A stretch of 64,000 bases of DNA, from positions 248,001 to 312,000 of the forward strand of contig NZ_JACHKT010000001.1 in assembly GCF_014204325.1 (NCBI RefSeq), written 5' to 3'. The notes below the pieces were generated by a model, which was not told where the DNA came from, did no database searches, and saw only the letters and a list, made by a program, of their open reading frames with translations. Position numbers and translations under genes: made by a program. Within the stretch, counting starts at the first letter, position 1, and each line of letters begins with the position of its first letter. The DNA is from Arcicella rosea. GTDB taxonomy: Bacteria; Bacteroidota; Bacteroidia; Cytophagales; Spirosomataceae. This document shows, in pieces, positions 34,100 to 42,510 of this stretch.

Positions 34100-35686
34100 C
34101 TAATTTTTAATGTTATCAAGATTGTAATGTAAACCTTTGTTTTCTTTACGAGCTCTTGCATCTTTAATAACCAAGTAAGCTACATTAATCATATTTCTCA
34201 GTTCGTTGATTTGAACGGAAATTTTTGATTGTCGATAAAGTTCTTCGTGTTCTATGTAAATCAATTCCAAACGGTCATAAGCTCTTTTTAGTCGTCGGTC
34301 TGTTCTTACAATACCCACATAATTACTCATGATAGATTCTAATTCACGAGCCATTTCTGTTACTAAAACTAATTCTTCTGGATGCGTCGTTCCTTCATCG
34401 TTCCAATCTGGAATATTGTTTGGAATGATGTTATCTTCAAAGGTTTCTATAGATTTTAAGAAAGCTCTGTGTGCATAAACAATGGCTTCAAGTAAAGAAT
34501 TTGAGGCTAGACGATTAGCTCCGTGTAATCCCGTTGATGAACATTCGCCAGCGGCAAATAAGTAATTAATATTAGTCTGCGAATACTCATTTACCTTGAT
34601 TCCTCCACACAGATAATGTTGTGCAGGTACTACAGGAATCATATCTTTTTCAGTGATTTCTAAACCAAGATGTTGTTTACAGTACTCATAAATCATCGGG
34701 AAATGATGTTTGAAGTCTTCACTATCCAAATGACGAGTATCTAAATAGACATGGTCAACACCATTTTTTTTCATTTCAGAGTCAATTGCTCTGGCAACAA
34801 TATCTCTAGGTGCAAGTGAAAGACGTTCATCATACTTTTCCATGAAAGTAGATTCATCAATATTTTTCAGAATACCACCATGTCCACGCAAAGCTTCAGA
34901 AATTAAAAAAGAAGGCTTTTTGCCAGGTTGATATAAAGAAGTAGGATGAAACTGAATAAATTCCATTCCTTCAACCAACCCTTTGGCACGATATGCCATA
35001 GCTATACCATCGCCTGTTGCAATCGTTGGATTAGTTGTACTTTGATATACCTGACCGATTCCTCCAGTAGCCAAAAGAGTTGTTTTGGCTAAAAAAGTTT
35101 CTGTTTCTCCAGTTAAAGTATTTAAAATATAAGCACCAAAGCATTTTTTATCAGGAGTATCTTTTGTTACTTTTTCGCCTAAATGATGTTGCGTAATTAA
35201 GTCGATCGCAAAGTAATGCGTAAAGAAATCAACGCTTTTGAAAGACTTTACTTTTTCTAAAAGTGCTCTTTCAATTTCGTTTCCTGTTGAATCTTTATGA
35301 TGTAAAATTCTTTGGTCAGAATGTCCGCCTTCTTTTACTAAATCATAAGTACCATCATGCTTTTTATCGAAATTAGTGCCATAAGAAATCAGTTCTTTTA
35401 AGCGTTCTGGGGCTTCGGTCACTACAATCTCAACCGCTCTTTTATCAGACATGAAATCACCAGCCACCATGGTATCATTGATATGTTTTTCAAAAGAGTC
35501 ATCATCTTTCCAAACCGTAGCAATGCCACCTTGTGCATATTTTGTATTACTTTCTTCTTCAATGGTTTTGGTAAGAATCGCTATTCTAATATCTTGACCT
35601 TTTTCTTCAAAATAAGAAGCAATTTTTGCTGTGTAAGAAAGCCCTGCAATGCCTGAGCCGATAACTAAAAAGTCGTATTGGGGCAT
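34100..35686 (-). CDS. nadB: L-aspartate oxidase
   Basis: The 528-residue flavoprotein matches NadB length and motifs. It has FLVIGSGIAGLSYTAKIA (FAD GxGxxG), NTKYAQGGIATVW (the family S/T-x-AQGG loop), GGHSDQRILHHKDSTG, FIQFHPTSLY, SEALRGHGGIL, and the C-terminal AAGECSSTGLHGANRLASNS. It oxidises L-aspartate to iminoaspartate, the first step of de novo NAD synthesis in the cytoplasm. The fumarate reductase SdhA family is related, but AQGG and the length favour NadB. It is transcribed alone; a perfect TAACTTTG lies 67 bases upstream on the minus strand. nadA and nadC are not in the window. Confidence 0.95.
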   Translation of the reverse strand: MPQYDFLVIGSGIAGLSYTAKIASYFEEKGQDIRIAILTKTIEEESNTKYAQGGIATVWKDDDSFEKHINDTMVAGDFMSDKRAVEIVVTEAPERLKELISYGTNFDKKHDGTYDLVKEGGHSDQRILHHKDSTGNEIERALLEKVKSFKSVDFFTHYFAIDLITQHHLGEKVTKDTPDKKCFGAYILNTLTGETETFLAKTTLLATGGIGQVYQSTTNPTIATGDGIAMAYRAKGLVEGMEFIQFHPTSLYQPGKKPSFLISEALRGHGGILKNIDESTFMEKYDERLSLAPRDIVARAIDSEMKKNGVDHVYLDTRHLDSEDFKHHFPMIYEYCKQHLGLEITEKDMIPVVPAQHYLCGGIKVNEYSQTNINYLFAAGECSSTGLHGANRLASNSLLEAIVYAHRAFLKSIETFEDNIIPNNIPDWNDEGTTHPEELVLVTEMARELESIMSNYVGIVRTDRRLKRAYDRLELIYIEHEELYRQSKISVQINELRNMINVAYLVIKDARARKENKGLHYNLDNIKN

Positions 35687-35752
35687 AATGATGAAAAAAG
35701 GCTTGCCGCCCGCATTTTATAAGTTAATGTACAATTTAATGTCATGAATAAG

Positions 35753-35760
35753 CAAAGTTA
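35753..35760 (-). promoter_or_regulatory. -7 box TAACTTTG for nadB
   Basis: CAAAGTTA on the plus strand reads TAACTTTG on the minus strand, 67 bases before the nadB ATG. Confidence 0.55.
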
Positions 35761-35909
35761 TTTTAAAAACTCCTTTATTTATACTTTGGGTTGGAAATTA
35801 TCTGTAATAATCAAGCCGTCAAAGCCTCTTAAAATAGAAGAATTGCCATTCATTGTGTTTTAAATACTGTTTGAGTAAGAAGATTGTTCACAGAGAATTC
35901 TTCTAAAAA

Positions 35910-35941
35910 TTTGCATTTACCAGCATTGAGGTTTTACTTTG
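35910..35941 (+). promoter_or_regulatory. Promoter of the SAM-riboswitch transcript
   Basis: TTTG at 35910-35913 and TTACTTTG at 35934-35941 are spaced 20 bases apart, matching the Bacteroidota TTTG / TAnnTTTG pair with one mismatch. Transcription would start near 35948, just ahead of the aptamer. Confidence 0.55.
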
Positions 35942-35984
35942 CATCATCAAGTCAATTTTCTTCCGAGGTTTTCAGCCTCATCGA

Positions 35985-36098
35985 AGTAATTGATTTATAA
36001 AGAAGAAGGGAGAGAATAGGCTCTATGAACTTCTGGCAACCTACCGCTCGTAAAAGGCAAGGTGCTAATTCCTACCTAAAATAGATAGCTGATTATTT
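35985..36098 (+). promoter_or_regulatory. SAM-I (S-box) riboswitch aptamer
   Basis: The conserved S-box core is visible. A GGGAGAGAATAGGCTC segment forms P3 with GAG/CTC arms. CTATGAAC and TTCTGGCAACC follow, the highly conserved GGCAACC junction. AAGGTGCTAATTCC closes the core, as in nearly all SAM-I aptamers. P1 can form from AGTAATTGAT (about 35985) and AGCTGATTATT (about 36088). It lies upstream of metX, a classic methionine-biosynthesis target. SAM binding should lower expression. The expression platform is unclear: CCTAAAA (36072-36078 region) could pair with TTTTAGG (about 36104-36110) in competition with P1. Confidence 0.88.
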
Positions 36099-36207
36099 GG
36101 CTTTTTTAGGAAATATAAACCAATTACGATACTCTCCCAGTCATTTTCATGCTGTAAAGTATTCGTCGGGTTTACGATTTATTTTCGTTTATCGTCATGA
36201 TTTTTTC

Positions 36208-36486
36208 ATGACCAAATTTGTCAGCTTTATGTCAAAATTTATTCAAGTAACAACGGGGAATTACCTCATTGTCCACGGCTTCGACGCCAACAATAAGGAA
36301 ATTATTGAAGAAGTAATAGTTACCGAAAAGATGGTGAAAATTGTAGCCATCAAACGCATTCAGTCAATTTCAGCGAAATATATTTTAGTTACGGGTTCGC
36401 ACGGGAGGATGATGTATTGGGAGTATGAGGAAAGTTTTGAGGATTTACAAAAGCAATTGTCCTATAATTCGCTTTTGATTGAGTAA
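36208..36486 (+). CDS. Small unknown protein between the SAM riboswitch and metX
   Basis: I do not recognise this protein. The frame is open from 36097, but the first ATG is 36208 (MTKFVSFMSKFIQV), giving 92 residues; the earlier TTG at 36097 overlaps the riboswitch. The product looks like a small beta-rich domain (NYLIVHGFDANNKEIIEEVI, then KMVKIVAIKRIQSISAKYIL) with an acidic helical tail. There is no signal peptide or metal-binding cluster. It lies in the same transcript as metX, 24 bases upstream of its first possible start. Either it is a SAM-regulated gene of unknown function or part of the leader with chance coding; codon use looks coding-like. Confidence 0.5.
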   Translation: MTKFVSFMSKFIQVTTGNYLIVHGFDANNKEIIEEVIVTEKMVKIVAIKRIQSISAKYILVTGSHGRMMYWEYEESFEDLQKQLSYNSLLIE

Positions 36487-36510
36487 ATAACGTTTCACAC
36501 AAAAAGAGTA

Positions 36511-37614
36511 TTGGTGCTCATTTTTTATCCATTGAATAATCTTTTTAAATATAATAAAGCCTTCAAATTAGAGGCTGGAGGCATTTTGCCAGAAATTGAA
36601 CTAGCGTATCAAGCTTTGGGTAAGATGAACGAAGACTGCTCTAATGTAGTTTGGGTTTGTCATGCTTTTACGGGTAGTCAAGATGTTGAAGATTGGTGGC
36701 AAGGTTTGGTGGGAAGAGGTAAACTATTCGACCCTGATAAGCAATTTATCATTTGTGTCAATGTTTTAGGTTCACATTATGGAAGTACTGGGCCACTTTC
36801 TATTAATCCAGAAACTGGCGAGCCTTATTATCATACTTTCCCGTTTATTACTATTAGAGATATTGTAAATTCATTCGATTTACTTCGTGAACATCTCGGA
36901 ATAAAACGCATTAGAACTTGCATTGGCGGTTCTTTGGGTGGACAACAAAGCGTAGAATGGGCGATTTCTCAGCCTGATTTGATTGAAAACCTGATTTTAA
37001 TTGCAACCAATGCACAGCATTCACCTTGGGGAATTGCTTTTAATGAATCACAAAGGATGGCGATTGAAGTTGACCCTACTTGGAAAGAAAGTAATCCACA
37101 AGCTGGAATTGAAGGAATGAAAGCTGCTCGTGCTACCGCTTTGATTTCATACAGAAATTATGAAACCTATGGTGTAACGCAAGCCAGAAACGACGAGCCT
37201 TTGGGTAAAGTACATCGTGCTACAAGTTATCAGCGTTATCAAGGTGAAAAATTAGCACAGCGTTTTAATGCGTATTCCTATTATGTGCTTTCACAAGTAA
37301 TGGATTCTCAGGATGTGGGGCGTGGGAGAGGTGGTGCAATTCAAGCACTTTCGCAGATTAAAGCAAAAACGTTGGTAATGGGTATTAAATCGGATGCACT
37401 TTTCCCGATTAATGAACAAGCATTTTTAGCGAAACATATTCCAGGAGCAACTTTTCAAGCCTTAGATTCTTTATACGGTCACGATGGCTTTTTGATAGAA
37501 AGTCAATTAATTACAAAAGCCATTAAACTTTGGCAAAAATTTGTGAAGTTGGATGTCAATCCAATGTATGATTTTTTTAAGAAATTGGAAAAGAAAAACT
37601 TAGCAATTCATTAA
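36511..37614 (+). CDS. metX: Homoserine O-acetyltransferase
   Basis: This is an alpha/beta hydrolase-fold enzyme of up to 367 residues. It has VVWVCHAFTGSQDVEDWW, NVLGSHYGSTGPLSINPETG (the family NxxGxxxGxxGP motif), the nucleophile elbow CIGGSLGGQQSVEWA, the Asp in GIKSDALFPI and the His in LYGHDGFLIE: a complete triad. It acetylates homoserine with acetyl-CoA in methionine synthesis. The start is uncertain: TTG 36511 or GTG 36514, since no ATG lies before the conserved region; both give KYNKAFKLEAGGILP early. The SAM-I riboswitch upstream supports the role. A mobile-looking repeat begins 4 bases after the stop. Confidence 0.93.
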   Translation: MVLIFYPLNNLFKYNKAFKLEAGGILPEIELAYQALGKMNEDCSNVVWVCHAFTGSQDVEDWWQGLVGRGKLFDPDKQFIICVNVLGSHYGSTGPLSINPETGEPYYHTFPFITIRDIVNSFDLLREHLGIKRIRTCIGGSLGGQQSVEWAISQPDLIENLILIATNAQHSPWGIAFNESQRMAIEVDPTWKESNPQAGIEGMKAARATALISYRNYETYGVTQARNDEPLGKVHRATSYQRYQGEKLAQRFNAYSYYVLSQVMDSQDVGRGRGGAIQALSQIKAKTLVMGIKSDALFPINEQAFLAKHIPGATFQALDSLYGHDGFLIESQLITKAIKLWQKFVKLDVNPMYDFFKKLEKKNLAIH

Positions 37615-37618
37615 ACAT

Positions 37619-37872
37619 AAACATGAGTCATCCCAAATTTTAAAATCACAAAAAAGCGGTCAAAAAACTAATTTCGACCGCTTTTTTATGATTGATGGGC
37701 AACGAATTCCTACTGTTTGAGCGAAGCGAGTTTAGGAATTCTTGAATTTCTTTTGTTACTTTTCTTGTTTCAAGACAAGAAAAGTAAGGATTGTACAATA
37801 ATAAATAAAAAAACCTCTCAAATCGTCCTAAACCTCACTATTCTAAGAAAAAATTCGGGATGACTCATGTTT
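37619..37872. repeat. Inverted-repeat-bounded intergenic element, copy B
   Basis: This is the reverse-oriented match of 278-528. Here the terminal inverted repeats are well kept: AAACATGAGTCATCCC at 37619-37634 and GGGATGACTCATGTTT at 37857-37872. It contains the same three hairpins (37650-37687, the TAGGAATTC stem around 37700-37740, and the 13-bp stem at 37756-37787). It fills the space between convergent metX and PAP2 genes. Its right end supplies the PAP2 stop codon (37865-37867). There is no ORF. Confidence 0.85.
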
Positions 37873-38521
37873 TTTTATGACTGGATAATTTCCGTTTATG
37901 CCACTCTTTAGGATTATTTGCTAACATCCTGTTGATTAAAATATAAACCAAAAGACTACTGAAAGTCCCAATTACCGAACCCGCCAAAACATCTTCAGGA
38001 AAATGCTGAAACAAATAACATCTTGAATAACCCGCTAAACAAGCCAGTAATAAAAAGAGTAAAGACCATTTTTTGTTGTAAAGGAATATTGTCAATAAAG
38101 TGAAAATCGCAAAGGCAGTAGTAGTGTGCCCAGATGGAAAACTCAAATGAATATTAATTTGTAAACCTTCTACAAAATGCCAGTTGACATGCTTATCTGC
38201 AAAAAAACTAAGTGGACGAAGAGTATCAAAACTAAGTTTTAATGAGGATGAAAGCAATGAACTCAATGCCAGCGATGCTGTCAACATTAACGCTTTATCA
38301 TAACTAATAAATAAGTAAACCAAAATAATTGCTACAAAAAACCAACCTTCTCCTAATTGTGTTGCCAATTGAAAAAAATAATCAGCCCATAAACTAAAGT
38401 GCTGATTGATGAATAACATTTGTTCTAATTTACTGTGCGTAACTACCCAAATTAGCACAAAAAGCCAAACAATTGCATATAAACCAAAGTAAGAAAGGTT
38501 GTTTTTGATAATTTGTTTCAT
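37865..38521 (-). CDS. PAP2-family membrane phosphatase
   Basis: ATG 38521 gives 218 residues; a TTG at 38581 is less likely. There are about six hydrophobic segments. The three phosphatase motifs are KLSFDTLRP (motif 1, KxxxxxxRP), FPSGHTTTAF (motif 2) and YSRCYLFQHFPEDVLAG (motif 3, SRxxxxxHxxxD). These enzymes dephosphorylate undecaprenyl pyrophosphate or phosphatidate-type lipids at the membrane; the exact lipid is unknown. The C-terminal HKRKLSSHKKT ends inside the terminal inverted repeat of the adjacent element, so the native C-terminus may have been altered. A one-mismatch box (GACCTTTG on the minus strand) lies just upstream. Confidence 0.88.
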   Translation of the reverse strand: MKQIIKNNLSYFGLYAIVWLFVLIWVVTHSKLEQMLFINQHFSLWADYFFQLATQLGEGWFFVAIILVYLFISYDKALMLTASLALSSLLSSSLKLSFDTLRPLSFFADKHVNWHFVEGLQINIHLSFPSGHTTTAFAIFTLLTIFLYNKKWSLLFLLLACLAGYSRCYLFQHFPEDVLAGSVIGTFSSLLVYILINRMLANNPKEWHKRKLSSHKKT

Positions 38522-38607
38522 AGAACAAAGGTCGTTATCGAAAAGATATTTGCCAATAAGTACTTGTAATATTTTGTTCAATACTTGTCAATGTAAAAAA
38601 TAGTCCC

Positions 38608-38615
38608 TAATTTTG
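38608..38615 (+). promoter_or_regulatory. -7 box TAATTTTG for the yceD-rpmF cluster
   Basis: TAATTTTG fits TAnnTTTG, 22 bases before the GTG at 38637. Confidence 0.6.
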
Positions 38616-38636
38616 CAGTCTTTTCGATGAAACCAA

Positions 38637-39266
38637 GTGAATAAGAGCATATTAAATACATTTAGAATTGACATCTTTCGCCTTGAAAACAAGCATTATG
38701 TGCATGAATTTGAAGGTGGAGACGAATTCTTTGTGGCATTAGAACAAGATTTAATCGAAAAAGGGCATTTTAAAACAACTGTTACCCTAGATAAATCGGA
38801 AGTAATGATACAATTATTGTATCATATTGTAGGTTCTGTTGAACTAACTTGTGATCGTAGTTTAGATACTTTTGATTTTCCTGTAGATATTACTCAGAAA
38901 ATGATTTTAAAGTTTTCTGACCATACAGAAGAGATTACAGATGAATTGATGCTTATTGATAGAAACACACAGTATATCAATGTTGCCCAAGATATTTATG
39001 AATTCATTGGCTTGCAAATTCCAATGAAAAAGCTTCATCCCCGTTTTCAAGTTGAAGAAGAAACATTTTTGTCAGATTTTGATGAAGATGATGATTCAGA
39101 CGAAGACTTTGAAGATTTAGTTTGGGAAGATGACGACGAAGGTGAAATTGTTTATTCTACTTCAACGGCAGATTCAGAAGATGATGACGAAGAAGAGCAA
39201 TCAAGCGAAGATGAACCAGAAATTGACCCACGCTGGGCAATTTTAAAGAAATTGAACAACAATTAA
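38637..39266 (+). CDS. YceD/DUF177 protein
   Basis: The start is GTG 38637 (209 residues); the nearby ATG at 38627 opens only a five-codon frame. Residues 1-150 follow the DUF177 pattern: FRIDIFRLENKHYVHEFEG, SVELTCDRSLDTFDFPVD (retaining one of the usual cysteines), and ELMLIDRNTQYINVAQDIYE. The C-terminal 55 residues are extremely acidic (DEDDDSDEDFEDLVWEDDDE) and end EIDPRWAILKKLNNN, a conserved YceD terminus. YceD is genetically tied to 23S rRNA metabolism and always sits before rpmF, as here (69 bases). It is the first gene of the fatty-acid cluster. Confidence 0.9.
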   Translation: MNKSILNTFRIDIFRLENKHYVHEFEGGDEFFVALEQDLIEKGHFKTTVTLDKSEVMIQLLYHIVGSVELTCDRSLDTFDFPVDITQKMILKFSDHTEEITDELMLIDRNTQYINVAQDIYEFIGLQIPMKKLHPRFQVEEETFLSDFDEDDDSDEDFEDLVWEDDDEGEIVYSTSTADSEDDDEEEQSSEDEPEIDPRWAILKKLNNN

Positions 39267-39335
39267 TGATTTGCTTCCATACATGCAAATCACATTTTAA
39301 ATAAATAAAGAATCATAAAATAAAGAAATAAGCAA

Positions 39336-39530
39336 ATGGCACATCCTAAACGCAGACACTCGACAACTCGTAGAGATAAAAGACGTTCACACGATTTTGG
39401 AACTCCAAAAACAATCACTACAGATCCAACAACTGGTGAAATTCACTTACGTCACCGTGCTCACGTATTTGAAGGAAACTTGTTTTACAAAGGTAAAATG
39501 GTTGTAGAAGGTTATGCAGTTCAAGCATAA
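39336..39530 (+). CDS. rpmF: 50S ribosomal protein L32
   Basis: The 64-residue basic protein has the canonical L32 start MAHPKRRHSTTRRDKRRSHD and an internal LRHRAHVFEGNLFYKGKMV. The zinc-type cysteines of some L32 proteins are absent, which is normal for Bacteroidota. It lies between yceD and plsX, the conserved order. Confidence 0.96.
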   Translation: MAHPKRRHSTTRRDKRRSHDFGTPKTITTDPTTGEIHLRHRAHVFEGNLFYKGKMVVEGYAVQA

Positions 39531-39661
39531 TTAGTTGATTTTGGTAATTGCCTATCACATAATGTGCTGAATATCAATATTCAAGCTAAGATTTGATAAA
39601 AAACTATCAGTTTTCAAAACTATTTTCAAACAAAAAGGCTGTTTCACACTTCATAAAATGT

Positions 39662-39669
39662 TATTTTTG
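39662..39669 (+). promoter_or_regulatory. -7 box TATTTTTG before plsX
   Basis: TATTTTTG fits TAnnTTTG, 35 bases before the plsX ATG, suggesting an internal promoter in the cluster. Confidence 0.5.
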
Positions 39670-39703
39670 CAATTCTGTTAATGAATAACAAAATAATAAT
39701 TGA

Positions 39704-40642
39704 ATGAAGATAGGGATTGATGCAATGGGTGGAGATTTCGCCCCAAAAGCTATCGTTGAAGGAATAGTATTGGCAGCTCAAGAATTACCTGCTGGCGTAA
39801 CCATCGTTTTGATTGGGCAAACGGCAGTAATTCAGCAGATTATTGATAACCAAAATTTTAAGGGTTCTAACATTGAAATTGTGGAAGCGAATGAAACAAT
39901 AGAAATGGGTGAACATCCTGTAAGAGCATTACAGTCTAAACCCAATTCCAGTATCGGAGTTGGGTTTAAACTTTTAAAGACAGGAGTAATTGATGTATTT
40001 GCTTCTGCTGGTAACACAGGTGCAATGATGGTTGGTTCTTTGTTTTCTATCAAAACGATAGAAGGTATCCAACGCCCACCGATTGCAGGTTTTGCTCCAC
40101 AAATTGATGGTAGCCTTGCGGTGATTCTAGACATTGGTGCAAATGCCGATGTAAAGCCCGAAATGTTAGCACAATTTGGTATTTTAGGTTCAATCTATGC
40201 AAAAGCTACAATGGGTATTGAATCTCCAAGAGTTGCTTTAATGAATATTGGAGAAGAACCAGAAAAAGGTTCAGTCGTCGTTCAGCAAGCCTACAAACTA
40301 CTCCAAGAAGAAAGAAAAATCAATTTCGTCGGAAATATCGAAGGAAAAGATTTCTTCAAAGCAAAAGCAGATGTTATTGTAACAGATGGCTTTACAGGTA
40401 ATATTCTCTTGAAAATGGGAGAATCTTTGTACGGAATCTTGTCTGAAAGAGGCGTTAAAGACGACTTCATAGATCAAACAAATTATGAAGCCGTAGGAGG
40501 CAGCCCGATTATTGGCGTTAACGGAAACGTTGTTATCGCTCATGGTTCTTCGTCGGCACTTGCTACCAAAAACATGGTTCATCTATGCCACCGCATTGTT
40601 GAGTCTAAGCTTACTGAAAAAATTAAAAAAGCGTTTGCTTAA
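39704..40642 (+). CDS. plsX: Phosphate acyltransferase PlsX
   Basis: The 312-residue protein starts MKIGIDAMGGDFAPKAIVEG, the PlsX signature. Other motifs are SIGVGFKLLK, VFASAGNTGAMMVGSLF, ILDIGANADVKPEML, MNIGEEPEKGS and IVTDGFTGNILLKMGES. PlsX converts acyl-ACP plus phosphate to acyl phosphate for phospholipid synthesis, acting peripherally at the inner membrane. Length and motifs are complete. It is followed by fabH after 110 bases. Confidence 0.97.
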   Translation: MKIGIDAMGGDFAPKAIVEGIVLAAQELPAGVTIVLIGQTAVIQQIIDNQNFKGSNIEIVEANETIEMGEHPVRALQSKPNSSIGVGFKLLKTGVIDVFASAGNTGAMMVGSLFSIKTIEGIQRPPIAGFAPQIDGSLAVILDIGANADVKPEMLAQFGILGSIYAKATMGIESPRVALMNIGEEPEKGSVVVQQAYKLLQEERKINFVGNIEGKDFFKAKADVIVTDGFTGNILLKMGESLYGILSERGVKDDFIDQTNYEAVGGSPIIGVNGNVVIAHGSSSALATKNMVHLCHRIVESKLTEKIKKAFA

Positions 40643-40752
40643 AGTAATACAAAATGAGCGAATTTAAGATTTTGAATAATCTTTTTGCAAAAATCTAATT
40701 TCATGATTTGATTTTTCAAACATTTTGTCATTCGATCATTTCCCATATAACC

Positions 40753-41742
40753 ATGACCAAAATCACTGCAGCAATTACCGGAGTACAAGGTTATGTACCC
40801 GAAGATATATTGACCAACGATGACCTTGCAAAATTTGTTGACACCACAGATGAATGGATAATGAGCCGAACGGGTATCAAAACACGCCATATTCTACGTG
40901 GTGAAGGTAAAGGGACATCTGTCATGGCAATAGAAGCAGTTAAAGGTTTGTTAGCCAAAACGAATACTAAGCCAGAGGAAATAGATTTATTAATTTGTGC
41001 TACCATATCTCCAGACCACTTTTTTCCAGCTACTGCCAATATTATTTGTGAAGCAGTCGGTATCCCTCATGTTGGTTCTTATGACCTTGCTGCCGCTTGT
41101 TCAGGCTTTCTAAATGCACTTGTGACAGGAGCAATGTTTATTGAAGCTGGCCGATACAAGAAAGTTGTAGTGGTTGGTGCTGATAAAATGTCTTCTATTG
41201 TTGATTATACTGACCGAACTACTTGTGTATTGTTTGGCGATGGTGCAGGTGCTGTACTGTTGGAAGCCAATACAGAAGGCTTGGGTATTCAGGATTTTAT
41301 TTTGAAATCTGATGGCTCTGGTGCTAATCATTTAATACAAAAAGCTGGCGGAAGTGCTTATCCACCAACTCATGAAACAATTGACCAACGTCAACACTTT
41401 ATACATCAAGAAGGTCAGGCTGTTTTTAAATTTGCTGTAACCAGAATGGCAGATGTTTCAGCCGAAATTATGGAACGCAATAATTTGACAGGCGAAGATG
41501 TTGATTTTCTTGTACCACATCAAGCCAATAAAAGAATTATTGACGCCACTGCAAACCGTATGGGTATCGGGCCTGATAAAGTAATGTTAACTATCCAAAA
41601 GTATGGTAATACTACGGCTGCTACAATTCCATTATGTTTATGGGAATATGAATCTCAACTAAAAAAAGGCGATAACCTGATTTTAGCAGCATTCGGTGGT
41701 GGATTTACTTGGGGTAGCATTTATCTAAAATGGGCATACTAA
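40753..41742 (+). CDS. fabH: Beta-ketoacyl-ACP synthase III
   Basis: ATG 40753 gives 329 residues; a TTG 45 bases earlier is rejected. The catalytic triad is visible: C116 in [10 protein letters not shown]256 in VPHQANKR and N286 in [23 protein letters not shown] and the C-terminal [16 protein letters not shown] are also typical. FabH condenses acetyl-CoA (or a branched acyl-CoA) with malonyl-ACP to start fatty-acid synthesis. Bacteroidota often make branched iso-fatty acids, so branched primers are possible. Gene order plsX-fabH is the standard arrangement. Confidence 0.97.
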   Translation: MTKITAAITGVQGYVPEDILTNDDLAKFVDTTDEWIMSRTGIKTRHILRGEGKGTSVMAIEAVKGLLAKTNTKPEEIDLLICATISPDHFFPATANIICEAVGIPHVGSYDLAAACSGFLNALVTGAMFIEAGRYKKVVVVGADKMSSIVDYTDRTTCVLFGDGAGAVLLEANTEGLGIQDFILKSDGSGANHLIQKAGGSAYPPTHETIDQRQHFIHQEGQAVFKFAVTRMADVSAEIMERNNLTGEDVDFLVPHQANKRIIDATANRMGIGPDKVMLTIQKYGNTTAATIPLCLWEYESQLKKGDNLILAAFGGGFTWGSIYLKWAY

Positions 41743-41814
41743 GCTAATTTAGCGAACAATGTAACTTGCAAAATTTCTGATATTTATTTATTTCACTATT
41801 TATTAATAAAAGAC

Positions 41815-41822
41815 TAATTTTG
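41815..41822 (+). promoter_or_regulatory. -7 box TAATTTTG before efp
   Basis: TAATTTTG fits TAnnTTTG, 106 bases before the efp ATG, implying a leader of about 100 bases. The leader shows no clear structure. Confidence 0.55.
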
Positions 41823-41927
41823 CAGACATTTTATTTTCAATAAAGAAATCATTAAAATTCAATAGCGATATTCACTTGTATAGGTTGTATTAATATTTTC
41901 CTTAAAGTACAATATCAATAATAAAAA

Positions 41928-42491
41928 ATGGCAAATACTGCAGACATCAAAAACGGTTTAGTAATTAAATTCAATAATGATTTATTTTCAATTATTGAAT
42001 TCTTGCACGTGAAACCAGGTAAAGGACCTGCTTTTGTAAGAACAAAATTAAAGTCATTGACTTCTGGAAAAGTCATTGATAATACTTTCAACTCAGGCGT
42101 AAATATTTACCCTGTACGTGTTGAACGTAGAGTATTCCAATACCTTTATGCAGAAGAATTTGGATTTACTTTTATGGACAATATTACTTTCGAGCAAATC
42201 ACGCTTAATAAAGAAATGGTTGAAGCAGCTGATTTGATGAAAGAAGGTCAAGAAGTTGAAATCTTGATTAATGCTGAAACTGAATTGCCAATCTCTTGCG
42301 AGATGCCTCCATTTGTAGAATTAGTAGTAACTTACACAGAGCCTGGCATTAAAGGCGATACCGCTAATGCACCCAAAAAACCTGCAACAGTTGAAACTGG
42401 AGCAACTATTATAGTACCATTATTCATCCAAACAGACGAAAAAATTAAAGTTGATACTCGTACTTACGAGTACGCTGAAAGAGTAAAGTAA
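41928..42491 (+). CDS. efp: Elongation factor P
   Basis: The 187-residue three-beta-barrel protein starts ADIKNGLVIKFNNDLFSIIE. It carries the loop FLHVKPGKGPAFVRTKLKSL, whose lysine after PG is the usual site of modification or ribosome contact. TYEYAERVK closes the last OB domain. EF-P relieves ribosome stalling at proline runs. It lies between fabH and accB, 20 bases before accB, and is likely cotranscribed with the biotin carboxylase genes. The modification enzyme is not in the window. Confidence 0.97.
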   Translation: MANTADIKNGLVIKFNNDLFSIIEFLHVKPGKGPAFVRTKLKSLTSGKVIDNTFNSGVNIYPVRVERRVFQYLYAEEFGFTFMDNITFEQITLNKEMVEAADLMKEGQEVEILINAETELPISCEMPPFVELVVTYTEPGIKGDTANAPKKPATVETGATIIVPLFIQTDEKIKVDTRTYEYAERVK

Positions 42492-42510
42492 TCCCTATAA
42501 CAGTCCAAAC

